Shown: positions 16,565 through 25,973 of the stretch, one piece after another
How the letters are laid out: each line of letters opens with the position of its first letter
Numbering within the stretch: position 1 is the stretch's first letter
Assembly (NCBI RefSeq): GCF_002968015.1
Contig: NZ_PUIP01000002.1
Coordinates: forward strand, 124,001 to 188,000
Length of the DNA: 64,000 nt
Reading direction: 5' to 3'
From: Massilia phosphatilytica
GTDB taxonomy: Bacteria; Pseudomonadota; Gammaproteobacteria; Burkholderiales; Burkholderiaceae_D
Made by a program: the position numbers and the translations under genes
The notes under the pieces: model-generated
Told to the model about the DNA's origin: nothing
Database searches by the model: none
What the model saw: the letters and a program-made list of their open reading frames with translations, nothing else

Positions 16565-19498
16565 ATGATCAAGCCTGCTCTCGTCGCCGCCCTCTTCGCC
16601 CAATCCGTCGCCGCCGTCGCGGCGGAAGCGCCGCCGCTGCGCTACGATATCTACGTGCGCGGCGCCTTCAACGGCTGGGGCACGGACAATGTTCTCGCCT
16701 ACCAGGGCAAAGGGATTTACCAGGCCGACATCCTCGTCAGCCCCGGCAACCACGCCTTTAAAATCGGCAGCAAGGACTGGGCCGCCGAGTGGGTCGCGAA
16801 TCCGGCCGCCAGCGTCACCGTCAAGCCGGACACGCCCTATCCGCTGGCGACGGAGGCGGGGCCGGAAGACTATCTGTTCACGAAGACCACGGCGTCTTTC
16901 CGCTTCCGCGTCGACGTGTCGGATCCGAAGCGTCCCGTGCTGACGGTCACGCACATCGAGACACCCGCGGCCGCCGCAACCACAGCTGCGGACCCTCACG
17001 CGGGCGCGGGCGCGACGGCCACCCTGACCTTTCCCACATGGGACGGCAAGGAAGAATCGGCGCGCTTTTCCGTGCGCGACCCGCAGGCGCCGCTGCGCAG
17101 CTATGCGCATTCGACGACGCAGCAGCTGCGCGACCCCGGTCCGCAAGCGACGACGTACGAGGAAGACGCGACGCTGCCGGTCGTCCGCAGCGGCAACCTC
17201 GCATTCGACGCGCTGTTCGCGCTGGCCGGCCACGAGATGAAGCTGGACTCGGTGAAGGAGATCCGCGACGGGAACTATAACGGCGGCGCCGCGATCCCGT
17301 GCGACTGTTTCGAGACGGGAGAAAAATGGCACTACGTGTGGACGCGCGACTTGTCGTACGCGGCCGACCTGGGCCTCGCCATGCTCGACCCGCAGCGTGT
17401 GCGCAACTCGCTGCTGTTCAAGCTGTCCGGCTGGCGCGCGGGCGTGGCGAAGGCGCCGCAGGTCGCCGGCACGCCCGACGGCCTGCAGATCGTGCAGGAC
17501 ACCGGCAGCGGCGGCAGCTGGCCCGTCAGCACGGACCGCATCACGTGGGCCTTCGCGGCCGAGGAAGTCCTGAAAACGCTGCCGGCCGCCGAGCGCGTGG
17601 CGTTCGCCGCGCAGGCGCTGGCGGCGCTGGCGAACACGATCGAGAACGACCGCATCGCCGCATTCGACCAGTCGACGGGCCTGTACACGGGCGAGGAATC
17701 CTTCCTCGACTGGCGCGACCAGACGTACGCGAAGTGGATCCCCGACGACCTCGCGTCGATGGCCAGCAGCAAAGCCTTGTCGACGAACGTCGGCCACTAC
17801 AAGGCGCTGACGGTGGCCGCGCAACTGGCGCGCGAACAGGGCGACAAAGTACGCGCCACACGCTACGAGGGCTGGGCGCGCGACCTGAAACGCGCCATCA
17901 ACACCCGCCTGTGGCTGGACGACGCCGGGATGTACAGCAGCCTCACGGCCGCCCATTTCGACGGCGCGCCGCTGCACAAGTTCGACTGGCTCGGACAGTC
18001 GCTCGCGATCGTCACCGGCATCGCGGACGGCGCGCGCGCGCAGAAAATCCTCGCCAGCTATCCGCACGGGCCGATGGGCGCGCCCGTCATCTGGCCGCAG
18101 CAGCAGGACCTGCCCGTCTACCACAACCGCGCGATGTGGCCATTCGTCACGGCATACGGCCTGCGCGCCGCGATCGAAGGGCGCAACGTTGCCGTGGCCG
18201 ATGCCGCGTACGACTCGCTGATGCGGGGCGCGGCGCTGAACCTGTCGAACATGGAAAACCTCGAGTGGTTGTCGGGCCAGCCGCTGCTGCTGGACGAGGC
18301 GCATCCGAACCTGATCGGCCCCGTCATCAATTCGAAGCGCCAGCTGTGGTCTGTCGGCGCCTATCTCGGCATGGTAATCCGCGACGTGTTCGGCGTCTCC
18401 ACGACGGAGAAAGGCATCGAGGTCAAACCGTTCGTAACGGCGAAGCTGCGCGGCGGCGTGTTCGCGGCCGGGGACAGCATCGCGCTGTACAACCTGCGCC
18501 TGCAGGGCCGCGCCGTCAACGTCAAGCTGCGGCTTCCGCCCGTGCCGGCGGCAGGCGCGAGCGGCTATTACGCCGTCGAGCGCATCCTCGTCGACGGCAA
18601 GCCGGCCGGCAGCAGCATCCCGTGGAGCGCGCTGGATGCGCACAGCGATATCGAGGTGCAGCTGGGCAGGCTGGTCGAAGGCAGCACGGCCATTCATCGC
18701 GTCAACGCCGATCCATATGCGGAAACGCCCGCCGTGTTCGGGCCGCGCGAACCGCGCATCGATGGCGTCGCGCGGGCGGGCGGGGCCACGACGGTGACGA
18801 TCGCGCCGGCGGACCGGCAGGGCGGCATCACGTACAACGTCTACCGCGACGGCAAGCCGGTCGCGGCGAACGTGCCGGCCGGCGCGTGGACGGACCGCGA
18901 GCACAGCGCCGCGGCATGCTACGCCGTCGAAGCGCAATACGCGGCGTCGGGCAACCGCAGCCACCACAGCGTGCCGCGCTGCGTGGACGCCGGCGTGGCG
19001 ATCGCCGCCACCGACCCGCGCGTGGACGCCAGCGTGGCCATCGCGCCCGCGAACGCGCGCTTCGCCGAGCCGCATCTCGCGAACTGGGGCCAGCCGGCCG
19101 ACCGCTTCACGGTGCGCGACGTGCGCGTCCCGCAAGCCGGCTTGTACGCCATGCAGGTGCGCTATCACAACGGCGCCAACCAGGTGAACCTTGGCATCAG
19201 CGGTGGCGTAAAATGGCTGGCGCTCAAGGATGCGTCGGGGAAGATCGTCGCGCAAGGCGTCGTGCAGCTGCCGCACGCGCGCATCGACAAGGCGAACACC
19301 CCGACCGTGTATTCGACCCCGCTGGCGGCGCGCCTCAAGGCGAACGTGGCGTACCGGATCGAAATGAGCGACTTCTACAACATGAGTTATCTGGACAGCA
19401 ACCGCAGCTTCAGCGCGGCCGGCGGCGTCGACGGCCCGTCGAACCGCTTCGACATCTACGGCGTGCGGCTGCTGCGTACCAACGGAAAGACACAATGA
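16565..19498 (+). CDS. Secreted six-hairpin glycosidase-like protein with starch-binding-like N-terminus
   Basis: 977 residues. After a signal peptide (MIKPALVAALFAQSVAAVAA) comes a pullulanase-type carbohydrate-binding fold (YDIYVRGAFNGWGTDNVLAY, about residues 22-125). A long helical region (about 190-620) follows, with WHYVWTRDLSYAADLGLAML, GSGGSWPVSTDRITWAF and YHNRAMWPFVTAYGLRAAIEG, consistent with an (alpha/alpha)6-barrel glycosidase related in fold to GH15/GH63. Beta-rich C-terminal domains complete it. Probable role: exo-acting removal of glucose or another sugar from alpha-glucan fragments. I cannot assign a GH family. The ATG 5 nt past the GH13 stop was preferred to an in-frame TTG overlapping that stop. 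Its own stop overlaps the esterase ATG. Confidence 0.8.
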   Translation: MIKPALVAALFAQSVAAVAAEAPPLRYDIYVRGAFNGWGTDNVLAYQGKGIYQADILVSPGNHAFKIGSKDWAAEWVANPAASVTVKPDTPYPLATEAGPEDYLFTKTTASFRFRVDVSDPKRPVLTVTHIETPAAAATTAADPHAGAGATATLTFPTWDGKEESARFSVRDPQAPLRSYAHSTTQQLRDPGPQATTYEEDATLPVVRSGNLAFDALFALAGHEMKLDSVKEIRDGNYNGGAAIPCDCFETGEKWHYVWTRDLSYAADLGLAMLDPQRVRNSLLFKLSGWRAGVAKAPQVAGTPDGLQIVQDTGSGGSWPVSTDRITWAFAAEEVLKTLPAAERVAFAAQALAALANTIENDRIAAFDQSTGLYTGEESFLDWRDQTYAKWIPDDLASMASSKALSTNVGHYKALTVAAQLAREQGDKVRATRYEGWARDLKRAINTRLWLDDAGMYSSLTAAHFDGAPLHKFDWLGQSLAIVTGIADGARAQKILASYPHGPMGAPVIWPQQQDLPVYHNRAMWPFVTAYGLRAAIEGRNVAVADAAYDSLMRGAALNLSNMENLEWLSGQPLLLDEAHPNLIGPVINSKRQLWSVGAYLGMVIRDVFGVSTTEKGIEVKPFVTAKLRGGVFAAGDSIALYNLRLQGRAVNVKLRLPPVPAAGASGYYAVERILVDGKPAGSSIPWSALDAHSDIEVQLGRLVEGSTAIHRVNADPYAETPAVFGPREPRIDGVARAGGATTVTIAPADRQGGITYNVYRDGKPVAANVPAGAWTDREHSAAACYAVEAQYAASGNRSHHSVPRCVDAGVAIAATDPRVDASVAIAPANARFAEPHLANWGQPADRFTVRDVRVPQAGLYAMQVRYHNGANQVNLGISGGVKWLALKDASGKIVAQGVVQLPHARIDKANTPTVYSTPLAARLKANVAYRIEMSDFYNMSYLDSNRSFSAAGGVDGPSNRFDIYGVRLLRTNGKTQ

Positions 19499-20568
19499 AA
19501 CGAATCGCAATCGCGGCCGCCGCGAGCCTCGCGCTGGCGCAGGCCCACGCCACCACCGTGCGCGTGCACTACGCCGCCGGCAAGGACGTCATCCAGATCC
19601 GCGCCGACAAGGGCGCCGCCGGCTGGTCGCAGGGCGTGCCCGCGAAACCGGAAGGCGGTCCGCTGAACGTATGGACATTCACGTGGCCGGACGCGCTGGG
19701 CGACATCCAGATGAAGCCCGCCCTGGGCGCGGACAAGGTGTCGATCGGCGGCGTCTACAAGCTGGCCGCCGGCAGCACGGTCGACATCTACCCGTTCTTC
19801 GGCCCGCCGTTCGGCAAGGTGACGATCGTGAAGGACTTCGCGTCGCCGCAACTGGACAACAAGCGCGCGCTGCGCATCTATCTTCCGCCCAGCTACGGCG
19901 AGAACACGGCCAAGCGCTACCCCGTGCTGTACATGCACGACGGCCAGAACCTGTTCGATGCGAAGACGGCGTCGTTCGGCGTCGAATGGGGCATCGACGA
20001 GACGATCAACAGTCTCGTGGCGACCGGTGCGATGGACGAGGTGATCGTCGTCGGCATCGACAACACGCCGGAGCGCATTTCCGAATACACGCCCTGCTGC
20101 GATCCGAAGTACGGCGGCGGCAAGCTGAATGCGTACGACGCGTTCATCGTGGAGACGGTGAAGCCTTACGTCGACCGCACGTACCGCACGCTGCCCGCCA
20201 AGGACACGACGGCGATCATGGGCTCGTCGCTGGGCGGCATCGCCTCGGTGCTGATCGCGCAGCGCCATCCGGACATTTTCTCGAAGGCGGGCGGCGTCTC
20301 CAGCTCGTTCTGGTGGAACAACGGGGCGCTGCTGGCGAAGGTGCCGGACCGCGTGCCCGTGAAGTTCTACCTCGACGCCGGCACGCGCGACGACGGCCTG
20401 GACGAGTCGACGAAGATGCGCGACGCCATGCTGGGCAAAGGCTGGCGCGAGAGCGAAGACCTGATGTTCTACAAGGCCGAAGGCGGGCGCCACAACGAGG
20501 CGTCGTGGGCCGCGCGCGTGGACAAGCCGCTCACGTGGTTCTTCCCGTGGGGGTCGGCGCGGCAGTGA
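19495..20568 (+). CDS. Secreted esterase, esterase-D/Fes-like alpha/beta hydrolase
   Basis: 357 residues with a signal peptide (MKRIAIAAAASLALAQAHA) and a short N-terminal beta domain (to about residue 110). The catalytic part has RALRIYLPPSYGE, YPVLYMHDGQNLFD, the nucleophile elbow MGSSLGG, an Asp in LDAGTRDDG and a His in EGGRHNEASW. This is the PF00756 esterase family, which includes glycan deacetylases and feruloyl esterases; the substrate here is unknown, but the context suggests esterified alpha-glucans. ATGA overlap with the preceding glycosidase gene implies translational coupling. A gap of only 6 bp separates it from the convergent GNAT gene, with no terminator seen. Confidence 0.88.
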   Translation: MKRIAIAAAASLALAQAHATTVRVHYAAGKDVIQIRADKGAAGWSQGVPAKPEGGPLNVWTFTWPDALGDIQMKPALGADKVSIGGVYKLAAGSTVDIYPFFGPPFGKVTIVKDFASPQLDNKRALRIYLPPSYGENTAKRYPVLYMHDGQNLFDAKTASFGVEWGIDETINSLVATGAMDEVIVVGIDNTPERISEYTPCCDPKYGGGKLNAYDAFIVETVKPYVDRTYRTLPAKDTTAIMGSSLGGIASVLIAQRHPDIFSKAGGVSSSFWWNNGALLAKVPDRVPVKFYLDAGTRDDGLDESTKMRDAMLGKGWRESEDLMFYKAEGGRHNEASWAARVDKPLTWFFPWGSARQ

Positions 20569-20574
20569 GCGCGG

Positions 20575-21087
20575 TCAGAAGTCCACGCTGTACAAATTGC
20601 TGCCGGCATCGCCCGGCACGAGGTGAACGAAACGCTCGAAGCGCATCCCCATCTTGCGCAGCAGGCCGTTGGACGCGAGGTTGTTGGGCGACGTGATGGC
20701 CAGCACGCGCTTCAGGCCCAGCGCAGGCGCGAGGGCCAGCACGGCCATGCCGGCCTCGTAGGCATAGCCGCGGCCGCAGTACGGCGCCAGGTAGGCGTAG
20801 CCGATGTCGACCCCGTCCAGCGTCTCGCGCTTGATCAGGCCGCACATGCCGATCGGCGCGCCGCTGTCCTTCAGTTCGACGACGTAGAGCGAGTGGCCGC
20901 GCACGTCCTGCATCGCGATCGGGCCGTCGAGCAGGGCTTGCACGGCGTCCTCGCGCGTGCGGATGCCGCGGTCGCCGATGTGTTCCAGGAACCCGGGATC
21001 GTTGACGAGCGCGAGATAAAAGTCGGCGTCGCCGCGGACAGCGGTGCGCAGGCGCAGGCGCGGGGTCGCGAGGATATCCAGCGCCAT
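20575..21087 (-). CDS. GNAT N-acetyltransferase, RimJ/RimL-like
   Basis: 170-residue acetyl-CoA-dependent acetyltransferase. TPRLRLRTAVRGDADFYLAL opens the typical RimJ-type fold. YAYLAPYCGRGYAYEAGMAV gives the acetyl-CoA loop (Q/R-x-x-G-x-G/A), and TSPNNLASNGLLRKMGMRFE the C-terminal strand-helix. The ATG at 21087 overlaps the upstream acetyltransferase stop (ATGA), so the two are translationally coupled. Substrate unknown: ribosomal protein, other N-terminus or small amine. Confidence 0.85.
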   Translation of the reverse strand: MALDILATPRLRLRTAVRGDADFYLALVNDPGFLEHIGDRGIRTREDAVQALLDGPIAMQDVRGHSLYVVELKDSGAPIGMCGLIKRETLDGVDIGYAYLAPYCGRGYAYEAGMAVLALAPALGLKRVLAITSPNNLASNGLLRKMGMRFERFVHLVPGDAGSNLYSVDF

Positions 21088-21617
21088 CAGTCTTCGTCCG
21101 GCAGCGGCCAGCGCGCCGGGTCTTCGAGCAGCTTGTACATCACGTAAGCGTCGACGTAGCCGAGCCGGCGGTGACGATACGCCTTCGGCAGGGTGCCGAC
21201 GATGGAAAAGCCGAGCCGTTTCCACAAGTGGATCGCCGGGTTGTTCGTGCTGACGACGAAGTTGAACTGCATGGCCAGGTAGCCCTTGCGCCGGGCCTCG
21301 CCGATGCTGTGTTCGCCGAGCAGGTGTCCCACGCCGACGCCCTGCGCGTTGGGACTGACCATGTACGACGCGTTGGCGACGTGCGCCCCGCGTCCCACGT
21401 GGTTCGGCTGCAGCTTGTACATCCCGAGGATCCGCTCCTCGCCGCGCACCGCGACATAGGTCGACGCCTCGGGTGCGAACCAGTAATCATAGGTGTCTTC
21501 GCGGCTCGTGCCGGCGTCCTGGGCATAGGTCTCGCCCTCGGCCGCGTGGGCCTGGAAAATGGTCCACATTGCATTGAAATCAGTTTCAGTAGCTGGACGA
21601 ATCTGGATGTCTTTCAC
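21087..21617 (-). CDS. GNAT N-acetyltransferase
   Basis: About 176 residues. IQIRPATETDFNAMWTIFQA starts the fold and SYMVSPNAQGVGVGHLLGEH is the acetyl-CoA-binding motif A. NFVVSTNNPAIHLWKRLGFS is motif B, with the usual Asn and Phe. The start is chosen as GTG at 21617, giving VKDIQIRPAT; the open frame runs further upstream but the extra residues are not family-like, and no strong RBS is seen. The second acetyltransferase follows with a 4-nt overlap. Substrate not predictable. Confidence 0.8.
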   Translation of the reverse strand: MKDIQIRPATETDFNAMWTIFQAHAAEGETYAQDAGTSREDTYDYWFAPEASTYVAVRGEERILGMYKLQPNHVGRGAHVANASYMVSPNAQGVGVGHLLGEHSIGEARRKGYLAMQFNFVVSTNNPAIHLWKRLGFSIVGTLPKAYRHRRLGYVDAYVMYKLLEDPARWPLPDED

Positions 21618-21747
21618 TGCGTGACCCGCTTGGACGTATCGAAAGCGCAAGATTTTACCTTGGGATTCGGCTGCACGGCTGCCGATCCGGTAACTGGACG
21701 TAGAAAATTTCGGTTGAATTAAGGTAGGAAAGACTTCATGCCGCCAG

Positions 21748-23037
21748 TTACTGCCCGCCTCGCTTAAATCGTTCCAGCCGGAAATCAACCGACGCCGGAC
21801 GGCCCGGCAGATGCAGGCTCGCGTGTGCCGGCGGTGCCTCGCTGATCACCTCGCCGGCGCGCAGCACGAGCCGGCGCGCCGCGCGCAGGCGGATCGCCTC
21901 GACGGGGTCGCCCGCGTCGAGCCAGACGAGGTCCGCGCGGCAGCCCGGCGCGATGCCATAGCCCTGCAAGCCGAGGATGCGGGCGGGCGTTGCCGTCACG
22001 GCCTGGAAGCACTGGCGCATCGCGGCCTGGCCCGTCATCTGCGCAACGTGCAGGCCCATGTGCGCGACTTCCAGCATGTCGCCGGAGCCGAGGCCGTACC
22101 ATGGATCCATCACGCAATCGTGGCCGAACGCCACGGGCACGCCGGCCGCCAGCAATTCCGGCACGCGCGTCATGCCGCGCCGCTTCGGGTACGTGTCGTG
22201 GCGGCCCTGCAAGGTGATGTTGATGAGGGGATTCGCGATCGCGGCGACGCCCGATTCCGCGATCAACGGCAGCAGCTTGCTCACATAATAATTGTCCATC
22301 GAATGCATCGACGTCAGGTGCGAGCCCGCGACACGGCCTTGCAAGCCCAAGCGCAATGTCTCGGCGGCAAGTGTCTCGATGTGACGCGACAGCGGGTCGT
22401 CGCTTTCGTCGCAATGCATGTCGACCATCAGGCCCTGCTCCGCCGCAAATTCGCACAGCAGGCGCACGGACTCGGCGCCATCGGCCATCGTGCGTTCGAA
22501 ATGCGGGATCCCGCCGACGACGTCCACGCCCATGCGGATCGCGCGTTTCAGATTGGCGAACGCGGTCTTGCTGCGCAGCAGGCCGTCCTGCGGGAACGCG
22601 ACGAGCTGCAGGTCGATGTAGGGGGCGACGCGGCGCTTGACGTCGAGCAGCGCTTCCACGGCCAGCAGGCGGTCGTCGCAGACGTCGACGTGGGTGCGGA
22701 TCGCCAGCAGGCCCCGCGCCACGGCCCAGTCGCAATACTCCAATGCCCGTTCGACGAGCGCCTCCTGCGCCAGTTGCGGTTTCAGTTCGCCCCACAGCGC
22801 GATGCCTTCCAGCAACGTGCCGGATTCGTTGACGCGCGGCAAGCCATAGCTGAGCGTGGCGTCCATGTGGAAATGGGCGTCGACGAACGGCGGCGTCACG
22901 AGGTCCCCGCCGACGTCGATCTCGCGGGCACCCTTCTGCGGCAAAGCGGGCTCGACGGCAGCGATGGTGCCACCGGCGATGGCGATGTCGACCTGGCGGC
23001 CATCAGCCAAGGTGGCGTTGCGGAGAACGAGATCCAT
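21748..23037 (-). CDS. codA: Cytosine-deaminase-like amidohydrolase
   Basis: 429-residue cytoplasmic metal-dependent hydrolase, close in length to E. coli CodA (427). Metal-site motifs run in order: VDAHFHMD (HxH), MHCDESDD (third His and general-base Glu), HLTSMHSM, and FGHDCVMDPWYGLGSGDML with the final metal Asp. LINITLQGRHDTYPKRRGMTRV is highly CodA-like. It should convert cytosine to uracil and ammonia, but related enzymes deaminate isoguanine or creatinine, so the substrate is probable rather than certain. ATG at 23037 follows AGGAACCTGCCC. No permease gene is adjacent, unlike E. coli codBA. Confidence 0.85.
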   Translation of the reverse strand: MDLVLRNATLADGRQVDIAIAGGTIAAVEPALPQKGAREIDVGGDLVTPPFVDAHFHMDATLSYGLPRVNESGTLLEGIALWGELKPQLAQEALVERALEYCDWAVARGLLAIRTHVDVCDDRLLAVEALLDVKRRVAPYIDLQLVAFPQDGLLRSKTAFANLKRAIRMGVDVVGGIPHFERTMADGAESVRLLCEFAAEQGLMVDMHCDESDDPLSRHIETLAAETLRLGLQGRVAGSHLTSMHSMDNYYVSKLLPLIAESGVAAIANPLINITLQGRHDTYPKRRGMTRVPELLAAGVPVAFGHDCVMDPWYGLGSGDMLEVAHMGLHVAQMTGQAAMRQCFQAVTATPARILGLQGYGIAPGCRADLVWLDAGDPVEAIRLRAARRLVLRAGEVISEAPPAHASLHLPGRPASVDFRLERFKRGGQ

Positions 23038-23068
23038 GGGCAGGTTCCTGACGGGTTGGGACACCATC

Positions 23069-23107
23069 AGATTACCACGGTGGCAATCTTGTCAATGATA
23101 TATATCA
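23069..23107 (-). promoter_or_regulatory. codA-like promoter with abutting palindrome
   Basis: Minus strand: TTGACA (23095-23090), 15 bp, TAATCT (23074-23069). A perfect 12-bp palindrome, TGATATATATCA (23096-23107), touches the upstream edge of the -35 box and may bind a regulator. Confidence 0.5.
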
Positions 23108-23247
23108 AACCTCAATGCTGCACCGCAAGATTTCCTTATAAAAACAACATAGAATTCGCTTTTCAACCCGCATGAACCCCTTTACACTAGACTTATTGCA
23201 GTGCGTCATAAACCGAATGGTTACAACCTGAAAGACAAGGAACCCAG

Positions 23248-24099
23248 ATGACTTCATTCTCCGAACAGTTGTCCGCCGTCCGCAAGTCCCAATGGGAAGC
23301 CCAGCTCGACGTGTTCCGGGCATTGAGCCAGCGCGCACTCGACAGTGCCGAACAGCTGATTGCGCTCAACATGAAGACCTCCCGCGCGTCGGTCGAACAA
23401 GCCACGGGAACCTTCAAGCAATTGCTCGAAATTACGAACCCGCGCGACCTCCTCACCATCGGCTCGACGGCCCAAGGCCAGTGGCAGCAATTCTTTTCCT
23501 ACGGCCGTGAGCTGCTGGGTATCGCCGCCGGCACGCACGAGCGCACCTGGAGCACGCAGGCATCGCTGCAACTGGTGCCCGCCGCAACGGCGAACATCCC
23601 GACGTCGGTGCCACAGATCCTCGAGCAGGCCGCCATCGCGACGGCCGAAGTCACGACCGTGAACAGCGAAATCGCCCGCGCCGCGGCCGACACCGGCAGC
23701 GCGCTGGCCGAAGCGGCACTGGATGCGGGCAAGCAGGCCATCGCCCCCGCTGCGCCGGCTGCGCCGCAGGCCGAGCCTCAGGCTGAGCCGCCCGTGCCCG
23801 AAGCGCTCACGACCACCGTGACGGAAGCCGTCAAGGCGGAACCGGAAGCGCCCGTCGCCGATCCGGTCGAAACGGCCATCGCGGACGAGGTGCCGCCCGC
23901 CAAGGCGAAGCCGCTCGCGAAGGCCCTGAACAAGGTCGCACCGAAGCCGGCCGCCGCCGAGCACCCGATCGCATCGACCGTGCCGCTGGAAGCGGGTCCG
24001 CACGTGGACCTGCCGATCGTCACGCCGACCGAGAGCACGCCGCCGCTGCGCGTCGTGCCCCACGGCGGCAAGACTTCGCGCTCGCAGCGCAAGAAGTGA
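23248..24099 (+). CDS. Phasin family protein
   Basis: 283 residues, predicted to coat polyhydroxyalkanoate granules. The N-terminal 110 residues (SQWEAQLDVFRALSQRALDS, ALNMKTSRASVEQATGTFKQ, NPRDLLTIGSTAQGQWQQF) match the helical phasin_2 domain. From about residue 125 the chain becomes Ala/Pro/Glu-rich and low in complexity, ending in a basic SQRKK tail; that extension makes it longer than typical 180-190-residue phasins. GGAACCCAG precedes the ATG. It is monocistronic with two tandem terminators and no PHA synthase gene nearby. Confidence 0.9.
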   Translation: MTSFSEQLSAVRKSQWEAQLDVFRALSQRALDSAEQLIALNMKTSRASVEQATGTFKQLLEITNPRDLLTIGSTAQGQWQQFFSYGRELLGIAAGTHERTWSTQASLQLVPAATANIPTSVPQILEQAAIATAEVTTVNSEIARAAADTGSALAEAALDAGKQAIAPAAPAAPQAEPQAEPPVPEALTTTVTEAVKAEPEAPVADPVETAIADEVPPAKAKPLAKALNKVAPKPAAAEHPIASTVPLEAGPHVDLPIVTPTESTPPLRVVPHGGKTSRSQRKK

Positions 24100-24140
24100 C
24101 ACGACGCCGACCTGCACGAAAACGGCAAAAATAGTAAATT

Positions 24141-24190
24141 AGCGGGCTTCGGCCCGCTTTTGTTTAACGGGCTTCGGCCCGTTTTTTCTT
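24141..24190 (+). terminator. Two tandem intrinsic terminators after phasin gene
   Basis: AGCGGGC-TTCG-GCCCGCT plus T-run (24141-24161) and ACGGGC-TTCG-GCCCGT plus a six-T run (24167-24186 onward). Both use a UUCG tetraloop and look like a local duplication, giving efficient termination of an abundant transcript. Confidence 0.9.
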
Positions 24191-24221
24191 TTCGTCTCCA
24201 ACAACAAGAACAGGATCTTCA

Positions 24222-25973
24222 ATGGGTTTGGCAAAGCTGATCGGCGGCTTCGTGCGCCGGCACTGGCGTTCCTATGCGTCGTCGGCGGTGATGCTGTTCG
24301 GCGTGGCCCTGTGCACCGTCCTCGTGCCGCGCAAGGTCGGCGCGATGATCGACGGCCTCGCCGCGCACCGCCTCGGCGGCCATGACCTGCTCATCCAGAT
24401 CGCGCAACTGCTCGGCCTCGGCCTCGCGATCTACGGGCTGCGCGTGGCGTGGCGCCTGCGCCTGTATTCCGCGTCGTACCGGCTCGGCGTGGAGCTGCGC
24501 ACGAAACTCTATGACCGCCTGTCCGCGCAAGGCCCGGCCTTCTTCCAGCGCCAGCGCACGGGCGACCTGATGGCGCTCGGTACCAACGACATCGACGCCA
24601 TCGAGCAGGCCGCCGGCGAAGCGATGCTGGCCGGCTTCGACGGCACGCTCACGCTCGTCATGGTGCTGGGCATCATGTTCCTGGGCGTGGACTGGCGCCT
24701 GACGACGATCGCCCTGCTCCCGTTCCCGTTGATGGCGCTGGCGTTCTGGCGCATCTCGAGCCACATCCACACGGCGTCCACGGATTCGCTGAAGCGCTTC
24801 TCGGCCCTGAACGACCACGTGCAGGAAACGCTGTCCGGCGTGCGCACGCTGCGCGCCCTCGGCCTGGAACAGCGCAGCGCCGACCAGTTCGCGCAACTGG
24901 CCGCGCGCGCCGCCGACGCGAGCCTCTCGGCGCAGAAATGGGAAGCCGCCTACGAACCGGCGGTCGGCCTCACGCTGACCGCCGCCACTGGCCTCACGCT
25001 GGGCCTCGGCGGCTATCTCGTGTGGCAGGGCCAGATCACGATCGGCAGCCTCACGAGTTTTACCATGTACCTGGGCCAGCTGATCTGGCCGATGTTCGCG
25101 GCCGGCTGGGTACTGTCGCTGATCGAGCGCGGACGCGCGGCCCTCGCGCGCCTGCAGCCGCTGCTCGATGCGCCGCTGACCGTCGACGACCGCGGCACGC
25201 TGGACACGCTCGCGCGCGGCCCGCTCGTGCTGGACCACGTAAGCTTCAACTACAGCGACGACGCGCGCCCCGCACTGGACGATGTCTCGCTGCGCCTGGA
25301 ACCGGGCAAGACGCTGGGCCTCGTCGGCGCCACCGGCGCGGGCAAGTCGACGCTGCTGCGCGTGCTGCTGCGCCAGGCCACGCCGCAGCACGGACGCGTG
25401 ACATGGGGCGGCCACGCACTCGACGAGTACACGCTCGCGACCCTGCGCGCGCACATCAGCTGGGTGCCGCAGGAATCGTTCCTGTTCTCCGCGTCGATCG
25501 CGGAAAACATCGCCCTCGGCCGCCCCGGCGCATCGCGCGCGGAGATCGAGCAGGCGGCGAGAATGGCCGCGATCCACGACGACATCCTCCGTTTCCCAGA
25601 TGGATACGACACGCCCGTCGGCGAAAAGGGCATCACCCTGTCGGGCGGGCAGCGCCAGCGCGTGGCGATCGCGCGCGCGCTGCTGGCGGACAGCGCCCTG
25701 CTGCTGCTCGACGACGCGCTGTCCGCCGTCGACACGGGCACGGAAACGAACATCCTCGATCACCTGGACGACGTGCGCCGCGAACGCCCCGAACTGTCGG
25801 CCATCATCGCGAGCCACCGCCTGTCGGCCGTCGTGAACGCGGACCTGATCGTCGTGCTGCGCGAAGGCCGCATCGTGGAACGCGGCACGCACGACGACCT
25901 GCTCGCCCTGGACGGCTGGTATGCCAGCCAGTGGCGCTACCAGCAACTGGAGGCCAGCCTCGATGCCATCTGA
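24222..25973 (+). CDS. mdlA: ABC exporter half-transporter, MdlA-like
   Basis: 583-residue inner-membrane ABC half-transporter: six-helix exporter domain (about 1-310) and nucleotide-binding domain. Walker A is GATGAGKS, the signature LSGGQRQRVAIARALL and Walker B LLLLDDALSAVD. The residue after the Walker B Asp is Asp, not the usual catalytic Glu, as in one half of asymmetric heterodimeric exporters. The C-terminus WRYQQLEASLD is very like E. coli MdlA. It overlaps mdlB by 11 nt, so a heterodimer is expected. Substrate unknown (drugs or lipids). Confidence 0.88.
   Translation: MGLAKLIGGFVRRHWRSYASSAVMLFGVALCTVLVPRKVGAMIDGLAAHRLGGHDLLIQIAQLLGLGLAIYGLRVAWRLRLYSASYRLGVELRTKLYDRLSAQGPAFFQRQRTGDLMALGTNDIDAIEQAAGEAMLAGFDGTLTLVMVLGIMFLGVDWRLTTIALLPFPLMALAFWRISSHIHTASTDSLKRFSALNDHVQETLSGVRTLRALGLEQRSADQFAQLAARAADASLSAQKWEAAYEPAVGLTLTAATGLTLGLGGYLVWQGQITIGSLTSFTMYLGQLIWPMFAAGWVLSLIERGRAALARLQPLLDAPLTVDDRGTLDTLARGPLVLDHVSFNYSDDARPALDDVSLRLEPGKTLGLVGATGAGKSTLLRVLLRQATPQHGRVTWGGHALDEYTLATLRAHISWVPQESFLFSASIAENIALGRPGASRAEIEQAARMAAIHDDILRFPDGYDTPVGEKGITLSGGQRQRVAIARALLADSALLLLDDALSAVDTGTETNILDHLDDVRRERPELSAIIASHRLSAVVNADLIVVLREGRIVERGTHDDLLALDGWYASQWRYQQLEASLDAI

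Noticed and set aside
16370..19510. 1046-aa minus-strand open frame
   Set aside because: Antisense to the six-hairpin glycosidase; low-information Arg/Val/Ala-rich sequence.
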